The notes: generated by a model not told the origin, from the sequence alone. Shown: positions 9,566 to 18,450, numbered from the stretch's first letter. The stretch: DNA of 64,000 nucleotides from Pontibacter ruber (GCF_023630205.1 NZ_JALPRR010000001.1:868001-932000), one strand, 5' to 3'. Translations and numbers: made by a program.

Positions 9566-10150
9566 TCAAAAGCGCCGTCGCCAGCCCACGCCAAACGACA
9601 CCAGTTCCGGTATGCCTGGTATCAGGTTAACCGAGAGGTCATTCTGCCCTGATAGCTGGTAATTATACTCCAGCTCGCCGGCGTACCAATAGAATTTATA
9701 CTGCCACTTGCCGCTCTGGTTAAAGTAGCCGTCATCTTCGTAGCCCTCCAACCGGTTCCAGTCGCGGCGGTACACCAAGGTAGGGCCAATGCCCCCGTTC
9801 AGGGAATGCCTGTTCCTGCGGAGAATAAGTCCGCGCCAGCCCAGGTGTGTGAAGCCTGCCAGCGAAGCAGAACAATCGGCATACAGCCCCTGCTCTACCC
9901 GGATGCTCATCACATCGCGTTTAAAAAAACGATCGTAGCCAACGATAGCCCCATAATTAAAAGCCAGTATGCCTTTATCGTCCAGCCGGTTCGGGAAGAT
10001 CTCGGGGTAAGGACTCTCTTTCAGGTGCACCGACAGCCCGAAGAACTTAGCCGTAAACGTATTTTGATAAACAGGTTCCTGCTCCTGCGCCTGTATGGAC
10101 CACGGCAGCAACCAGCCTGAAAGTATAAAAAGAAGTATAAGTTGTTTCAT
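9566..10150 (-). CDS. Conserved hypothetical exported protein, probable outer-membrane barrel
   Basis: 194 residues starting with a clear Sec signal peptide (MKQLILLFILSGWLLPWSIQA, cleaved before QEQ). The mature part has alternating hydrophobic and polar strands, many Tyr, Trp and Gly residues, and ends in an aromatic-type terminal strand (FGVGWRRRF), typical of a small outer-membrane beta-barrel. No specific family is recognised. It is transcribed divergently from the glycosylase-like gene and converges on 9057-9506. Confidence 0.65.
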   Translation of the reverse strand: MKQLILLFILSGWLLPWSIQAQEQEPVYQNTFTAKFFGLSVHLKESPYPEIFPNRLDDKGILAFNYGAIVGYDRFFKRDVMSIRVEQGLYADCSASLAGFTHLGWRGLILRRNRHSLNGGIGPTLVYRRDWNRLEGYEDDGYFNQSGKWQYKFYWYAGELEYNYQLSGQNDLSVNLIPGIPELVSFGVGWRRRF

Positions 10151-10253
10151 GAAGTACTCGTGTTCCTGGTTTATACTACAACCCGAGCAGGAAGTTAAAA
10201 CCGGGCAAGACGAATGTGCCTTCCGCAGCTCTTTATACTTGGTTTATACTTTG

Positions 10254-10261
10254 TACCTTTG
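10254..10261 (+). promoter_or_regulatory. Bacteroidota-type -7 element upstream of the UDG-like gene
   Basis: TACCTTTG matches TAnnTTTG and lies 20 bases before ATG 10281. Two copies of TTTATACTT lie immediately upstream. No well-spaced -33 TTTG is clear. Confidence 0.4.
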
Positions 10262-10280
10262 CCTGACATCATTTCTAACT

Positions 10281-10874
10281 ATGGAGCCACTGGAAAGTTT
10301 GCTGCAACAGGTTCGCGCCTGCCGCTTGTGCGAGGAGCATCTGCCGCTCGGCCCCAGGCCTGTTTTGCGTGCAGCCACCTCTGCCAGGCTGCTGATCGTG
10401 GGCCAGGCGCCGGGCACCAAAGTGCATGCCAGCGGCAAACCCTGGGACGACCAGAGCGGCAAACGCCTGCGCCAGTGGCTGAACATGAGCGAGGAGCTGT
10501 TTTATGACGAGACCCAGGTGGCCATTATCCCAATGGGATTTTGCTACCCGGGCAAAGGCAAAAGCGGCGACCTGCCACCACGGCCCGAATGCGCGCAGCA
10601 CTGGCACCAGCAACTGCTGGCGTTGCTGCCCAACATCGAGCTCACGCTGCTGGTAGGTAAGTATGCGCAGGATCATTTTTTGGGAAGCGCTGCCAAAGGC
10701 ACGCTAACCGAGACCGTAGCCGCCTGGCCGGACTACCTGCCGCGCTACATGCCCCTGCCGCACCCTTCACCGCGCAACCAGTTCTGGCTGCGGCGCAACC
10801 CGTGGTTCGAGGCCGATGCCGTGCCGGCTTTGCAGCAACTCGTCAGCACACTCTTTCATCAACCTAACGTATAA
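10281..10874 (+). CDS. Uracil-DNA glycosylase superfamily protein (family 4/5-like, probable Fe-S)
   Basis: 197 residues. Motif A-like LLIVGQAPG (38-45) and motif B-like LPHPSPRN (159-166) identify the uracil-DNA glycosylase fold, which excises deaminated or damaged bases. Cysteines at 14, 17, 88 and 104 (CRLC near the start, then FCYPG and PPRPEC) resemble the four ligands of the 4Fe-4S cluster in family 4 enzymes. Motif A carries Gln-Ala in place of the Glu-Ala usual in family 4, so the substrate is uncertain. The start at ATG 10281 fits the family length and the promoter; a longer upstream frame is open but runs through the divergent gene's leader. It stands 44 bases before the aminotransferase gene. 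Confidence 0.8.
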   Translation: MEPLESLLQQVRACRLCEEHLPLGPRPVLRAATSARLLIVGQAPGTKVHASGKPWDDQSGKRLRQWLNMSEELFYDETQVAIIPMGFCYPGKGKSGDLPPRPECAQHWHQQLLALLPNIELTLLVGKYAQDHFLGSAAKGTLTETVAAWPDYLPRYMPLPHPSPRNQFWLRRNPWFEADAVPALQQLVSTLFHQPNV

Positions 10875-10918
10875 ATTACGCGTTTGCGATTTACCATACT
10901 TCTAAGCAATCCACCCCG

Positions 10919-12067
10919 ATGATCAACTTCCCAACCAGCAAACTACCGGACGTAGGCACCAGCATTTTCTCGGTGATGTCGGCTTTGGCCAACGAGCAGC
11001 AGGCCATTAACCTCTCGCAGGGCTTCCCGGACTTTAACTGCCCGGAGCCGCTCATGCAGCTTGTAACCAGGTATATGCACGAAGGCTTTAATCAGTATGC
11101 CCCTATGCCTGGCGTGCCCAAACTGCGCCAGCGCATCAGCGAGAAAACAGAGAAAATGTACGGTTACCTGCCTAATCCGGAAACAGAGATAACGGTAACA
11201 TCGGGCGCTACGGAAGCCTTGTTTGCAGCCATTACAGCGGTGGTAAAGCCCGGCGACGAAGTAGTGATCCTGGAGCCTTGCTACGACAGCTATGCGCCGG
11301 CCATCCGGCTGAGCGGCGGCGTGCCGGTGTATGTGCCGCTGGCGGTTCCGGGCTTTCATGTGGATTGGGAGCTGGTAAAAAGGCGCATATCTTCCCGCAC
11401 CAAACTGATCATCATCAACACGCCACACAACCCAACGGGTGCCGTGATGTCGCGCCAGGACATGGAAACGCTGGCCAATCTGACCGATGGCACCGACATC
11501 CTGGTGATCAGCGACGAAGTATACGAGCACATGGTGTTTGACGGGCAGGAGCACGTAAGCGCACTGCAGCTGCCTTCGCTGCGGGAGCGCAGCTTTGTGA
11601 TTTCCTCCTTCGGCAAAACCTACCACACCACCGGCTGGAAGATCGGTTATGTGGTGGCTCCGCCGGTACTTACTGTTGAGTTGCGCAAGATGCACCAGTT
11701 CATCACTTTCTGTTCGGTTACGCCGTTGCAGCTGGCCATTGCTGATTTTATTGAGAACGAGGCACACTACCGCTCGCTGCCGGCGTTTTACCAGGCCAAG
11801 CGCGACACCTTCTGCGAGCTGCTGCAGTCGTCCCGATTCGAGATCATTCCTTCAGCGGGCACATACTTCCAGTTGCTGAAGTATGACGCCATTTCAGATG
11901 AGCATGACCTGGATTTTGCTAAGCGCCTGACCAAAGAAATTGGCGTAGCCGCCATCCCGGTATCGGCTTTCTACCACGACAAAACCGACCACAAGTACCT
12001 GCGCTTCTGCTTCGCGAAAGGCGATGAAACGCTGCAAAAAGCAGCCGAGCGGTTGGTGAAATTGTAA
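10919..12067 (+). CDS. PLP-dependent methionine/glutamine aminotransferase (YbdL-like)
   Basis: The 382-residue class I/II fold-type I aminotransferase has NPTG in INTPHNPTGAV, SDEVYEHMVFDG, and the Schiff-base Lys233 in SSFGKTYHTTGWKIGY. The overall pattern (GFPDFNCPEPL, YAPMPGVPKLR) is that of YbdL/kynurenine-aminotransferase-type enzymes, which transaminate 2-keto-4-methylthiobutyrate using glutamine or aromatic donors. The omega-amidase gene 110 bases downstream fits this: glutamine-dependent transamination yields 2-oxoglutaramate, which the amidase hydrolyses. Together they would complete methionine salvage or keto-acid recycling in the cytoplasm. Substrate preference cannot be read from the sequence. 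Confidence 0.88.
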   Translation: MINFPTSKLPDVGTSIFSVMSALANEQQAINLSQGFPDFNCPEPLMQLVTRYMHEGFNQYAPMPGVPKLRQRISEKTEKMYGYLPNPETEITVTSGATEALFAAITAVVKPGDEVVILEPCYDSYAPAIRLSGGVPVYVPLAVPGFHVDWELVKRRISSRTKLIIINTPHNPTGAVMSRQDMETLANLTDGTDILVISDEVYEHMVFDGQEHVSALQLPSLRERSFVISSFGKTYHTTGWKIGYVVAPPVLTVELRKMHQFITFCSVTPLQLAIADFIENEAHYRSLPAFYQAKRDTFCELLQSSRFEIIPSAGTYFQLLKYDAISDEHDLDFAKRLTKEIGVAAIPVSAFYHDKTDHKYLRFCFAKGDETLQKAAERLVKL

Positions 12068-12178
12068 ATTGTTGATTGCTGAATAGCTGGAAGGTTAAAT
12101 TGCTACATTGTATAATTGTTGGCTTCGCCCCTAGCTCATTTATAATTCATAATTCGTAATTCATAATTATTAGAAAGT

Positions 12179-12952
12179 ATGGACCTGCGCGTAACCATTG
12201 TTCAAACGGCCCTGCACTGGCAGGATGCCGAGGCTAACCGAAAGATGTTTTCGGAGAAGCTGGCCAATGCCGCTCCTAAGACGGACCTGATCGTGCTGCC
12301 AGAGATGTTTACCACCGGCTTCAGCATGAATGCGCCGGAACTGGCCGAGGAAGCAGGGGGACCGTCGCTTGCCTGGATGCAACAGGAAGCCGCGCGGCAC
12401 CATGCGGTTGTTACGGGCAGTGTGATGGTGCAGGAAAACGGCAAGTACTACAACCGCCTGTTCTGGGTGCGTCCAGATGGCTCTTATGAAAAGTATGACA
12501 AGCGCCACCTGTTCCGGATGGCTAGGGAGCATGAAACCTATACTTCAGGGACAGACCAGTTGGTCGTAGAACTGAAAGGCTGGCGCATTCGCCCGCTGGT
12601 GTGCTACGACCTGCGATTCCCGGTGTGGAGCCGCAATACGGGCAACAGGTATGACCTGCTGTTGTATGTGGCTAACTGGCCGAAAGTACGCAGCCTTGCG
12701 TGGAGCACCTTGCTGCAAGCCCGTGCCATCGAGAATATTGCTTATGTGGCAGGCGTGAACCGTATCGGCACCGACGGCAACAATCATCCCTACTCCGGCG
12801 ATTCTGCCATCATCCACCCCAAAGGCCATAAATTATTAGAGACCACTGAGGCCGAAGGTATTCATACTTTAACGCTCAGCAAGCAGGAGTTAATTGACTT
12901 CCGCGAGATTTTTCCGGCGCATTTGGATGCGGATGAATTTAGGCTGGGGTGA
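12179..12952 (+). CDS. Omega-amidase / nitrilase-family amidohydrolase (YafV/Nit2-like)
   Basis: The 257-residue carbon-nitrogen hydrolase has the complete Glu42-Lys108-Cys142 catalytic triad (LPEMFTTGFSM, YDKRHLF, VCYDLRFPVW). The TTGFSMN segment and the overall length match YafV/omega-amidases, which deamidate 2-oxoglutaramate and 2-oxosuccinamate. Its position directly after a YbdL-like aminotransferase supports that role. The 110-base spacer before it contains a short imperfect A/T-rich repeat (ataattcataattcgtaatt), so co-transcription is likely but unproven. It is followed by a gene-free, repeat-rich patch. Confidence 0.88.
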   Translation: MDLRVTIVQTALHWQDAEANRKMFSEKLANAAPKTDLIVLPEMFTTGFSMNAPELAEEAGGPSLAWMQQEAARHHAVVTGSVMVQENGKYYNRLFWVRPDGSYEKYDKRHLFRMAREHETYTSGTDQLVVELKGWRIRPLVCYDLRFPVWSRNTGNRYDLLLYVANWPKVRSLAWSTLLQARAIENIAYVAGVNRIGTDGNNHPYSGDSAIIHPKGHKLLETTEAEGIHTLTLSKQELIDFREIFPAHLDADEFRLG

Positions 12953-13664
12953 AGCTTGTCTGAATCAGGATTTTCAGGATGTGGTAGGATGAACAGGATT
13001 TTACTTGTCCCTTCATTCCAAACATTCTGGCGTGAATCTCCAGGTTCGTGACTAACCAGTGGTGCCAGAGTCTCTGACTCAACTGGCCCGGCAGGGACAG
13101 GAAAAAGCTTAACACCTCTTGCTGTCATCTCGACCAGCGGGAGAGATCTGGTACAAGCAAACTGTAAACACACCCCTTACCCCTCTCAAGAGGGGAACTT
13201 CTGTTGTAGCTATACTTGAGATTATACTTTCATAGGTGCTGTTGTCCAACCACCCCTAACCCCTCCTTCTCTAAGGCGGGGAATCAGTAGTCGCTATAGT
13301 TGAAGTATAAGTTGCATAGCTGCAAGTATAGCGCGGACAGGTCGCGACCTGTCCCTACAATGTAGCCACTTGCTTAGCCGCTTACGAAGCAGTATCGTTT
13401 CCAGTCCTTGGGTTGAGCGCCTTTGATTTGTTGCGGTGCCCGCAAGGGCAGCCTGCAGCGCAGCGATGGCAGCTTCAAATCATCAGCGCGATGCCCGAGG
13501 ACGAGGCTTCGCGGCCTGGAGCGTACCAAAACCAACTATGAAGCTATAAGTAAGTAAAACTGAGGAAGAGTAGTAGCTACGAAGCAAAGGCTTGCTGGCA
13601 CAAAGTATTAACCTCAGCTATAGGTATAAGATTTCTCGGTGCACTCGAAATGACAAATTGAAGT
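12953..13664. other. Gene-free patch built from dispersed-repeat fragments
   Basis: No convincing gene is present in these 712 bases. The patch contains several blocks of the style of short interspersed repeats common between Bacteroidota genes: a gattttcaggat/gaacaggatt block near 12970-13000, two related 'cacccct...acccctc' blocks near 13172-13195 and 13250-13285, a perfect 20-base palindrome at 13335-13354, a G+C-rich block at about 13400-13520, and a 'ttctcggtgcactcgaaatga' block near 13632-13652. An open frame on the minus strand (12862-13173) merely reads through the repeats. Confidence 0.6.
13335..13354. repeat. Perfect 20-base palindrome (REP-like)
   Basis: The sequence ggacaggtcgcgacctgtcc is its own reverse complement. 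Flanked by gcgc and ctacaa, it resembles the REP/MITE-type palindromes that recur between genes; no second copy is in this window. Confidence 0.7.
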
Positions 13665-14048
13665 CTATCTGGCAAAGAAAAGACGTACTTCTTCCTTAAA
13701 CCCCTGCTCACCCTTCACCACTTTATACTTCACAGCTGGTCTTGCTGCCAACATACGTTCAAGGCGGGAGTGTTGCCCTAACAAAAGTATGGACTTATCA
13801 GCACCACCCTGCAGCAGTTCTTCTAACAGCGGCATAAGCTGGAGCAACGGCCCCTCTCCTGCTTTTATGCAGATAACTACCTCCGAAGCTTCGCGCAGAA
13901 AGCGAACCGCATAGTGCTGCAACTCTTCCGAGGAGTGTACATCCACATCGAAAGTGGCCACCTCCGGAAAGCTCTGCCGCACCCACCTGAGCAACGGCTG
14001 CTCGTAAGCCGGTTCGGCAGCAAGATTGATCAGCAGGAACGATTTCAT
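13665..14048 (-). CDS. Small cytoplasmic protein of unknown function, coupled to the T9SS gene
   Basis: 127 residues, no signal peptide. The alternation of hydrophobic strands (SFLLINLAAE, VVICIKAGEGPLL, SILLLGQHS) and helices looks like a small Rossmann- or flavodoxin-like alpha/beta fold, but no family is recognised. Its ATG overlaps the stop of the upstream gene by one base (TAATG at 14050-14046), so translation is probably coupled to the FG-GAP protein. Confidence 0.65.
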   Translation of the reverse strand: MKSFLLINLAAEPAYEQPLLRWVRQSFPEVATFDVDVHSSEELQHYAVRFLREASEVVICIKAGEGPLLQLMPLLEELLQGGADKSILLLGQHSRLERMLAARPAVKYKVVKGEQGFKEEVRLFFAR

Positions 14049-16261
14049 TACTGGATCACCACCCGTTTCACCTGGTAACCACCGTCTCGGCGGGTAGCGC
14101 GCAGCATGTAAATGCCTGCTTTCAACTCCGGCAAACTCAGCGTATGGAATTGGTTATACTTTGCACCCGCAGCGTATACTTTGCGCCCGATCATATCATG
14201 TAGTTCTACCGCTACCGCCTCGGCAGCCTCTACTTGCAGTATCGCCTTTTCGCCGCGCGCCAGCGGGTTTGGATACACTTTCAGCGCCAGATTTACTTTC
14301 TGATTCTCCGGGCTGGCGGCAGGACCACTGGCTTGTTCCAGCAAGTATAAGCCGCCGCCCAAACTACCAACAGCCAGCATGCCGTTACCAGCCACGGCTA
14401 TACTCAGGTTTTTGCCCAGGCGCGTTGTGTGTTTTTTATTCGTCAGCGTATTTTGCAGCAGTTCCGACTGCCCTGTTAAGGTGCCGTTCAGGTTGGGCAG
14501 AAAATCCAGGTACAGACGCAGGGCGCCGCTGTCGTCTACAGTGAGCAGGTCTGGTTTCTGATCCGCATTTACATCTGCTATGGCTACGGAAAGGTTTCGG
14601 CGCTGCACGTTGAAGCCAATACCGCCTAAACTTTCCTTTTCCAACGTAAAGGCGGATAGCGTGGCCGTACCCGTGTTGCGGTAGTAGTCCAGTCCTCCGT
14701 TAGCTTTACCTATCAGCATGTCTGGTTTCCCATCACCATTAATGTCATAAAAAGTCGGGGAGTCGCCATCGATAAGGGTTTGGATGGTGGCAAGGCTGGC
14801 GGCACTGAACTGGTAGGTCTGTCCGGCTGAGGCGGTATTAGGAATGTAGGCTACGCGGGTGGTGTTGCGCTCCTGGTGCCTGTAGGTAAGCACCAGGTCC
14901 GGAACTTTATCCCCATTCAGATCGGCAAAGGCAGGTTTGATGCCCCACAGTTCCTGCGCTGCCAGTTCCAGGTAATCGTCTGTTACCAGCGTATAGGCAG
15001 GGGTCGCAGTAGTGCCAGTATTCTTGTAGAAGCTCAGCGAGGAAACATACTTGCCATTGCGCAGGGAAGCGTTGTTACCCACCAGCATGTCCTGCTTTCC
15101 GTCGCCGTCTACATCGGCAAAGGCCGGGTAAGCACCCTCTCCCAGGTCGATCATCTGCTCCTGCAGAAAGTTATCCTGCACAAACTCAAAATCGGGTTGG
15201 TTGTGCTGGCCTTTGTTGCGATAGAGCCACACCGAGCGTTGCACTTCCAGGTTCCCTTCGTTTTCGTTGCTGCCCGGCGCTACCAGCAGGTCGGGTATGC
15301 CATCAAAAGTGACGTCTTCGTAGAAAGCAGCCGGGAACAGGTTAAACTTTGCAGCCTGCGTGTTTGCCGGATAAGCAGTATCCATCCCCTGCATCAGTGC
15401 CGTAGTTGACGTGCCCACATTTTCCATCTTGATGAGGTTATCGCAGGCTACGTTGCCCATCAGCAGGTCGCGGTCGCCATCGGCATCGAGGTCCAGGGCC
15501 AGCAGCGCCGAGCCATCGTGGCCGGAGTGCAGGGGAGCGGCCACCCGGCACTGCACGCCAAAACCGAAGTTGTTGCAGCCGTGGCATTCGGTAATTTGCC
15601 CCCACCAGTTGGTCTCTATCGTAAACTGCAACGTGCCACAGGCCTGCCCCTGCTCTACCTGCATATTTTTGAAATACTCCAGCGTCTGCCCCGCCGAAAA
15701 TTCTGTCAGCAGGATGTCCAGGTCGCCGTCGCCGTCCATATCCACAATTGCGGGCATGTCGGCGGTGTTCATCTGCATGTTGATGCCCGAGTTGCTCTTG
15801 CTGTTATACTTCAGGTAATCTTCAGCCAGCACAAAGGTCGGGGCTCCGGTTGTCGCTTCCTGCCGGTACACCCGTATGCCCAGCGAGGTACTGGTAAAGA
15901 TGTCTTTCAGACCATCGCAGTTGTAGTCGCGCAGCAGCACCCAGTGCTCCAGCTCTTCCGGGAAAAGCACCTCGTACTCCGGGCTATACTTGTAACGCCA
16001 GTTGCCCTGCTCCTGCACCGCCAGGTAGGTGAACACCTTACGTAGCATACGGTCGAAAATGAACAGGTCTTCCCTGCCATCCTTGTTCAGGTCAATGGTA
16101 GAAAACTGGGGAGTATTAAGGCCGCCATTCCAGGGGGCAGGCAATTCCCTGCCGTTCTGGCTCACCGGCACATCGGGGCGCAGGCGATACTGCAGCGGGT
16201 TTTGCGCCAGGCTGACACAGGCAGTGCCAAGGAGAAGCAACAGGGTAAGGAGCGTTTTCAT
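14048..16261 (-). CDS. FG-GAP/VCBS-repeat secreted protein with T9SS type A sorting domain
   Basis: The 737-residue exported protein has a signal peptide (MKTLLTLLLLLGTACVSLAQ), many FG-GAP/VCBS repeats with calcium-binding-like DxDxDGxxD motifs (DLNKDGREDLF, DMDGDGDLDIL, DLDADGDRDLL, DVDGDGKQDML, DINGDGKPDML) forming a beta-propeller, and a C-terminal T9SS sorting domain from about 660. That domain starts LKVYPNPLARGEK and ends GIYMLRATRRDGGYQVKRVV. It should be exported by Sec, moved through the outer membrane by the Por system and attached to the surface or released. The ligand is unknown; such propellers often mediate adhesion. The next gene overlaps its stop by one base. Confidence 0.9.
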   Translation of the reverse strand: MKTLLTLLLLLGTACVSLAQNPLQYRLRPDVPVSQNGRELPAPWNGGLNTPQFSTIDLNKDGREDLFIFDRMLRKVFTYLAVQEQGNWRYKYSPEYEVLFPEELEHWVLLRDYNCDGLKDIFTSTSLGIRVYRQEATTGAPTFVLAEDYLKYNSKSNSGINMQMNTADMPAIVDMDGDGDLDILLTEFSAGQTLEYFKNMQVEQGQACGTLQFTIETNWWGQITECHGCNNFGFGVQCRVAAPLHSGHDGSALLALDLDADGDRDLLMGNVACDNLIKMENVGTSTTALMQGMDTAYPANTQAAKFNLFPAAFYEDVTFDGIPDLLVAPGSNENEGNLEVQRSVWLYRNKGQHNQPDFEFVQDNFLQEQMIDLGEGAYPAFADVDGDGKQDMLVGNNASLRNGKYVSSLSFYKNTGTTATPAYTLVTDDYLELAAQELWGIKPAFADLNGDKVPDLVLTYRHQERNTTRVAYIPNTASAGQTYQFSAASLATIQTLIDGDSPTFYDINGDGKPDMLIGKANGGLDYYRNTGTATLSAFTLEKESLGGIGFNVQRRNLSVAIADVNADQKPDLLTVDDSGALRLYLDFLPNLNGTLTGQSELLQNTLTNKKHTTRLGKNLSIAVAGNGMLAVGSLGGGLYLLEQASGPAASPENQKVNLALKVYPNPLARGEKAILQVEAAEAVAVELHDMIGRKVYAAGAKYNQFHTLSLPELKAGIYMLRATRRDGGYQVKRVVIQ

Positions 16262-16434
16262 AGAGGCTGGCGGTAGAAGTGCGTTATATGATCCTGATCA
16301 GAGTGAACTATAAATTCCGGTTGAGCTTGCTTTGGGCTATCGCTTTTGCCGTTTTGGGTGTATATTGCCAGTCGTGGCAGGCGCTATACTTGATGCCCGC
16401 CATACTTTTACAACCAGATAAATTTAAGCATTCT

Positions 16435-17721
16435 ATGCAGAATAGCATTGAGTTTCTATACCAAAAATACCAGGAGTGCCGCCACGTCAGCACCGACTCG
16501 CGCGCCTCGCAGGACCAAAGCCTGTTCTTTGCGCTGAACGGCCCGAATTTTAAGGGAGCCAAATTTGCCCAGCAGGCCCTGGCGCAGGGCGCTAAGTATG
16601 CCGTGGTAGATGACCCAAGTATGGCCTCTGACAACTGCTTTGTGGTGGAAGACACGCTGCAGGCGCTGCAAGACCTGGCCCGCCATCACCGTCGCCAGCT
16701 CAGCATACCCGTGATCGGCATTACGGGCAGCAACGGCAAAACTACCACCAAAGAGCTGATCTATGCGGTGCTGAGCCAGAAATTCAACACGCTGTATACC
16801 CAAGGCAACCTGAACAACCACATCGGGGTGCCGCTTACCTTGCTGCGCATCAAGCCGGAGCACGAAATGGCCATTATCGAGATGGGCGCCAACCACATCG
16901 GGGAGATCGAACTGCTTTCAAGTATTGCCATGCCCACGCACGGCATGATCACCAACATTGGCAAAGCGCACCTGGAAGGCTTTGGCAGCCTGGAGGGTGT
17001 GGCCCGTGGCAAAAGCGAATTGTATGTGCACCTGCTGGAGCACGGCGGCACCGTGTTTGTGAACACCGGCAACGACCACCTCATGCGCATGAGCCGCCGC
17101 ATCGAAAACAAAGTAACCTACCCTGCCCCCGGCGATTACTACCACAGCGAGCTGCTGGAAGCCTCGCCCTACGTAGTGTACCGTGACGAAGAAGGCAACT
17201 TGGTGCACACGCAACTGATGGGCAGCTACAACTACGAGAACATGGCTGCTGCTGCCTGCATCGGCAAGTTCTTTGGGGTGCCTTTGGAAAAAGCCAACCA
17301 AGCCATCGCCAACTACAGCCCGGTGAACAACCGCTCGCAGGTACTGCAGAAAGACAGCAACACCATCATCCTGGATGCCTACAATGCCAACCCGACCTCC
17401 ATGGCGGCAGCCGTGCGCAACTTCGGCAGCATGAAAGCACCACGTAAAGTGGTTATACTTGGCGATATGTTTGAGATGGGCAGCGAGAGTGCGGCTGAAC
17501 ATAAACTGCTGGGCGAGACCGTTGCCACACAACCCTTCGATACGGTATTGCTCTGCGGCAAAGACATGCAATATGCCGCTGAAGTGAATTCCAATTTTTT
17601 ATACTTTGAAACCAAACCTGAGCTGACGCAGTGGCTGCAGGAGCACCCGGTATCGGAAAGCTATGTGCTGGTAAAAGGCTCCCGCGGCATGGGCCTGGAA
17701 ACGTTGGTAGAGGTGTTGTAA
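16435..17721 (+). CDS. murF: UDP-N-acetylmuramoyl-tripeptide--D-alanyl-D-alanine ligase
   Basis: 428 residues. MurF adds D-Ala-D-Ala to UDP-MurNAc-tripeptide in peptidoglycan precursor synthesis. Evidence: the Mur ligase N-terminal motif VSTDSRA, ATP-binding P-loop GITGSNGKTTT (Lys102), GNLNNHIGVPLTLL, EMGANHIGEIELL, and the C-terminal DAYNANPTSM with VILGDMFEMG, all characteristic of MurF. An in-frame open extension back to 16279 exists, but its hydrophobic sequence is not part of the family, so ATG 16435 is chosen. It is monocistronic here, convergent with rfbC across a strong terminator. Confidence 0.95.
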   Translation: MQNSIEFLYQKYQECRHVSTDSRASQDQSLFFALNGPNFKGAKFAQQALAQGAKYAVVDDPSMASDNCFVVEDTLQALQDLARHHRRQLSIPVIGITGSNGKTTTKELIYAVLSQKFNTLYTQGNLNNHIGVPLTLLRIKPEHEMAIIEMGANHIGEIELLSSIAMPTHGMITNIGKAHLEGFGSLEGVARGKSELYVHLLEHGGTVFVNTGNDHLMRMSRRIENKVTYPAPGDYYHSELLEASPYVVYRDEEGNLVHTQLMGSYNYENMAAAACIGKFFGVPLEKANQAIANYSPVNNRSQVLQKDSNTIILDAYNANPTSMAAAVRNFGSMKAPRKVVILGDMFEMGSESAAEHKLLGETVATQPFDTVLLCGKDMQYAAEVNSNFLYFETKPELTQWLQEHPVSESYVLVKGSRGMGLETLVEVL

Positions 17722-17803
17722 ATTTGGAGTTTTGAAAATTTGGAGATGAGGGGATTGTCTCCGGGGCTAGTGTAGTAAAAGCATTTTTGCCTTTTTTAAT
17801 AAA

Positions 17804-17850
17804 AAACACAGAGGCCGGAAAAGATATCTTCTCCGGCCTCTGTGTTTGAT
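17804..17850. terminator. Bidirectional hairpin terminator between murF and rfbC
   Basis: A perfect 16-bp stem (aaacacagaggccgga and its complement at about 17832-17847) is capped by an A/T-rich partly self-complementary loop (aaagatatctt); A and T runs flank both sides. Confidence 0.85.
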
Positions 17851-17900
17851 AGCTATACTTTAAAAGTCTTGCGTCTTGTGTCTGAAATACTTCGTCTTTA

Positions 17901-18443
17901 TTAAAACGGCGAAACAAAATTCTTTAGCAGCGGCAGCACCTCATCTTTCGGCGATACCAGCGGGTCTGTAACGCCCCAATCTATACCTAGAGCCGGGTCG
18001 TTCCATAGTATGCCGCCTTCCGATGGCTGATGATAGAAGTTGGTGCACTTGTAAAGGAAGGTAGTGTCTTCTTCCAGCGCTACAAAGCCATGCGCAAAGC
18101 CTTCCGGTATGTAAAAGATGTTCTGTTGGTCAGCGTCCAGCATACAGGCAACGTGCTGTCCGTAGGTAGGAGAACCAGCTCTTAAATCTACAGCCACATC
18201 CAAGGCTCTGCCTTTTGTAACCCGCACCAGCTTGCCTTGCGCATACGGCGGCTTTTGGAAATGCAGCCCGCGCAATACGCCCTTTTTTGATACCGACTGG
18301 TTATCCTGCACAAAAGTAGGATGTATGCCAAAGGGCTCAAACCATTTCTCGCTGTACGTTTCCAGGAAAAAGCCCCGGTCGTCTTGGAACACGCGCGGGA
18401 AAAATTCTATCAGGCCTTCGATGTGGTAGGTCTTGTACTCCAT
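17901..18443 (-). CDS. rfbC: dTDP-4-dehydrorhamnose 3,5-epimerase
   Basis: The 180-residue cupin enzyme has all RmlC/RfbC landmarks: FQDDRGFFLETYSEK, FVQDNQSVSKKGVLRGLHFQ with the catalytic-base His in LRGLHFQ, KLVRVTKGRALDVAVDLR, IPEGFAHGFVALEE and WNDPALGIDW. It epimerises dTDP-4-keto-6-deoxyglucose at C3 and C5 on the way to dTDP-L-rhamnose for surface polysaccharides. The other rml genes are not in the window. It begins 7 bases after the upstream glycosyltransferase gene ends, so the two are an operon for surface glycan synthesis. Confidence 0.95.
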   Translation of the reverse strand: MEYKTYHIEGLIEFFPRVFQDDRGFFLETYSEKWFEPFGIHPTFVQDNQSVSKKGVLRGLHFQKPPYAQGKLVRVTKGRALDVAVDLRAGSPTYGQHVACMLDADQQNIFYIPEGFAHGFVALEEDTTFLYKCTNFYHQPSEGGILWNDPALGIDWGVTDPLVSPKDEVLPLLKNFVSPF

Positions 18444-18450
18444 TTATATC

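Noticed and set aside
10943..11767. 274-codon open frame on the minus strand
   Set aside because: It is antisense to the aminotransferase gene and has no protein-like features.
12862..13173. 103-codon minus-strand frame over the repeat patch
   Set aside because: It starts inside the amidase gene and its sequence is a translation of dispersed-repeat DNA.
16279..16434. N-terminal extension of murF
   Set aside because: The hydrophobic sequence is not part of MurF; the ATG at 16435 gives the normal family length and start.
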